From NCBI RefSeq assembly GCF_003058325.1, contig NZ_CP028843.1:3092501-3135000 (forward strand): a stretch of DNA of 42,500 bases, written 5' to 3'. Positions 41,429-42,500 of this stretch are shown piece by piece; the first letter of the stretch is position 1, and the number at the start of each line of letters is the position of its first letter. This DNA comes from Methylobacterium currus (lineage in GTDB: Bacteria > Pseudomonadota > Alphaproteobacteria > Rhizobiales > Beijerinckiaceae). The notes under the pieces are model-generated. The model was given only the letters and a program-made list of their open reading frames with translations, was not told the origin of the DNA and ran no database searches. Position numbers and translations under genes: made by a program.

Positions 41429-42298
41429 ATGACCCATGCCAGCACCGCCCTGCGGCGGTACGAGCGGCGCGAAGCCCTCCTGGTCCTCGCTCTGCTCTTT
41501 CCGGCCCTTGCGGTGGTCACGGTGCTGCTCGTGGTGCCGCTCCTCTGGCTCGCCGTGCAGTCGATCACCGCCGACGGCGCGTTCAGCCTCGAGCATTACC
41601 GGCGCTTCCTCACCGAGGACATCTACTGGCGCAGCTTCCTGCTCACCTTCCGCATCGCGCTCACCGTCACGGTGCTGGCCCTAGGCCTCGGCTATCCTGT
41701 CGCCTACGCCGCCGCGACCCTGCCGCGGCGCTGGAGCGTCGTGGTGCTCGGCCTGGTGATCCTGCCGTTCTGGACCAGCGTGCTGGTACGGGCCTATGCC
41801 TGGATGGTGCTGCTGCAGCGCCGCGGCCTGGTGAACGCCGCCCTCCAGGGCCTCGGGCTCACCGATCAGCCCATCGCCCTCATCAACAACGAGTTCGGCA
41901 CGGTGCTCGCCACCCTGCACATCCTCGTGCCCTTCATGGTGCTGCCGCTCTACGCCACGATGCAGCGCATTCCCCGGGACCTGATGCTGGCCGGCGCCAG
42001 CCTCGGCGGCGGCCCGGCCCACGTCTTTCTCCGGGTCTTCCTGCCGCTCTCGATGCCGGGCGTCGTCGCCGGCACGGTCCTGGTCTTCGTCCTGGCGCTC
42101 GGCTTCTACATCACCCCGGAACTGCTCGGCGGCGGGCGCACCTTCATGGTGTCGATGCTGGTGAGCCGCAACGTCGAGATCTACAACCAGTGGGGCGCAG
42201 CGAGCGCCATCGGCGTGGTGCTGCTCGTCTGCGTGGCAGCCCTGTTCTGGCTCGCCTCCCGGGTGGTCCCGGTCGAGCGGATTATGGGGGCGCGCTGA
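41429..42298 (+). CDS. Polyamine-type ABC transporter permease 1 (PotB-like)
   Basis: The 289-residue inner-membrane protein starts MTHASTALRRYERREALLVLALLFPALAVVTVLL and has about six helices. The EAA loop reads MLAGASLGGGPAHVFLRVFLPLSMPGV. It forms the channel with the PotC-like product. It lies 112 bases after the binding-protein stop, behind the hairpin, and ends 2 bases before the next start. No strong ribosome site is seen for ATG 41429. Confidence 0.92.
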   Translation: MTHASTALRRYERREALLVLALLFPALAVVTVLLVVPLLWLAVQSITADGAFSLEHYRRFLTEDIYWRSFLLTFRIALTVTVLALGLGYPVAYAAATLPRRWSVVVLGLVILPFWTSVLVRAYAWMVLLQRRGLVNAALQGLGLTDQPIALINNEFGTVLATLHILVPFMVLPLYATMQRIPRDLMLAGASLGGGPAHVFLRVFLPLSMPGVVAGTVLVFVLALGFYITPELLGGGRTFMVSMLVSRNVEIYNQWGAASAIGVVLLVCVAALFWLASRVVPVERIMGAR

Positions 42299-42300
42299 CC

Positions 42301-42500
42301 ATGCCGGTCTCTCTCCCCGCCCGCTTGGGCCTGGGCATCGTCGTCGCGCTGGTGCTGCTGTTCCTGGTGCTGCCGATCCTGATCGTGGTGCCGATGTCGT
42401 TCTCGAACGCGCGGTTCCTTACCTTTCCGCCGCCGGGTTATTCCCTGCGCTGGTACGAGGCGTTCTTCGGCAACCCGGCCTGGATGCAGGCGGCGCGGGT
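42301..42500 (+). CDS. Polyamine-type ABC transporter permease 2 (PotC-like), 5' part
   Basis: Only 66 complete codons are inside the window; the frame stays open to the right edge. It begins MPVSLPARLGLGIVVALVLLF and shows the first transmembrane helix (IVVALVLLFLVLPILIVVPMSF), then FPPPGYSLRWYEAFF, which is characteristic of the PotC/YdcV branch. It starts 2 bases after the PotB-like stop. Confidence 0.9.
   Translation, partial: MPVSLPARLGLGIVVALVLLFLVLPILIVVPMSFSNARFLTFPPPGYSLRWYEAFFGNPAWMQAAR

Noticed and set aside
1..42500. CRISPR arrays, tRNA/rRNA genes, insertion sequences, integrases, attachment sites
   Set aside because: No regularly spaced repeats, cloverleaf sequence, transposase or integrase motif was seen; gene composition is uniform across the window.

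Overview
The window reads as a chromosomal stretch of a very GC-rich alphaproteobacterium, most likely a Methylobacterium-type member of the Hyphomicrobiales. The signs are strong G/C preference at third codon positions, the rplM-rpsI-argC neighbourhood with a type 2 ArgC, a class I poly(3-hydroxyalkanoate) synthase, an HWE-type histidine kinase, many small secreted proteins, and a methanethiol oxidase-like gene followed by a SCO1 gene. The genus is an inference. I see no tRNA, rRNA, CRISPR array, transposase or phage gene.

Layout. 1-3700: an epoxide hydrolase-like gene cut by the window edge, then a rightward group of isopropylmalate-dehydrogenase-like, 3-hydroxyisobutyrate-dehydrogenase-like and glutathione-transferase genes. 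3745-6680: leftward argC and rplM-rpsI, separated by an oppositely oriented DUF5872 gene and a strong bidirectional terminator. 6683-8529: a hotdog thioesterase, then an ECHDC3-like crotonase coupled to a CoA-binding protein. 8569-15119: mostly leftward genes, namely a glycosyltransferase, a 63-residue unknown, a soluble two-PAS chemoreceptor, a small Cys-rich secreted protein, a minimal RlpA, an orphan NarL-type response regulator and a fumarylacetoacetase-family hydrolase. A candidate 25-residue membrane peptide lies at 10281.

15507-25152: a FadL-like porin and PhaC, convergent across three consecutive hairpins; a possible lipoprotein; an AlaC-like aminotransferase; three small exported proteins; an HxlR regulator divergent from a quinone-oxidoreductase-like gene; a small membrane protein and a GAF-HWE kinase. 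25331-28418: a CUT1-type sugar ABC importer (binding protein plus two permeases) with no ATPase gene. 28701-33512: a methanethiol oxidase-like gene, a SCO1 copper protein and a Cache-HAMP adenylate/guanylate cyclase, convergent with an orphan binding protein.

33605-42500: a leftward operon (carboxymuconolactone-decarboxylase-like protein, hydroxyacid dehydrogenase, metallo-beta-lactamase lactonase) divergent from a LysR regulator. A polyamine-type ABC operon follows, with a HAD phosphatase and an FAD amine oxidase embedded in it. A 17-bp dyad with LysR-box geometry overlaps the lysR stop codon just upstream of that operon.

The most interesting units are the mtoX-SCO1-cyclase-binding protein group, the lysR-linked pair of catabolic/uptake operons, and the leader of the ribosomal protein operon. 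None of them is proven to be a new system by the sequence alone.
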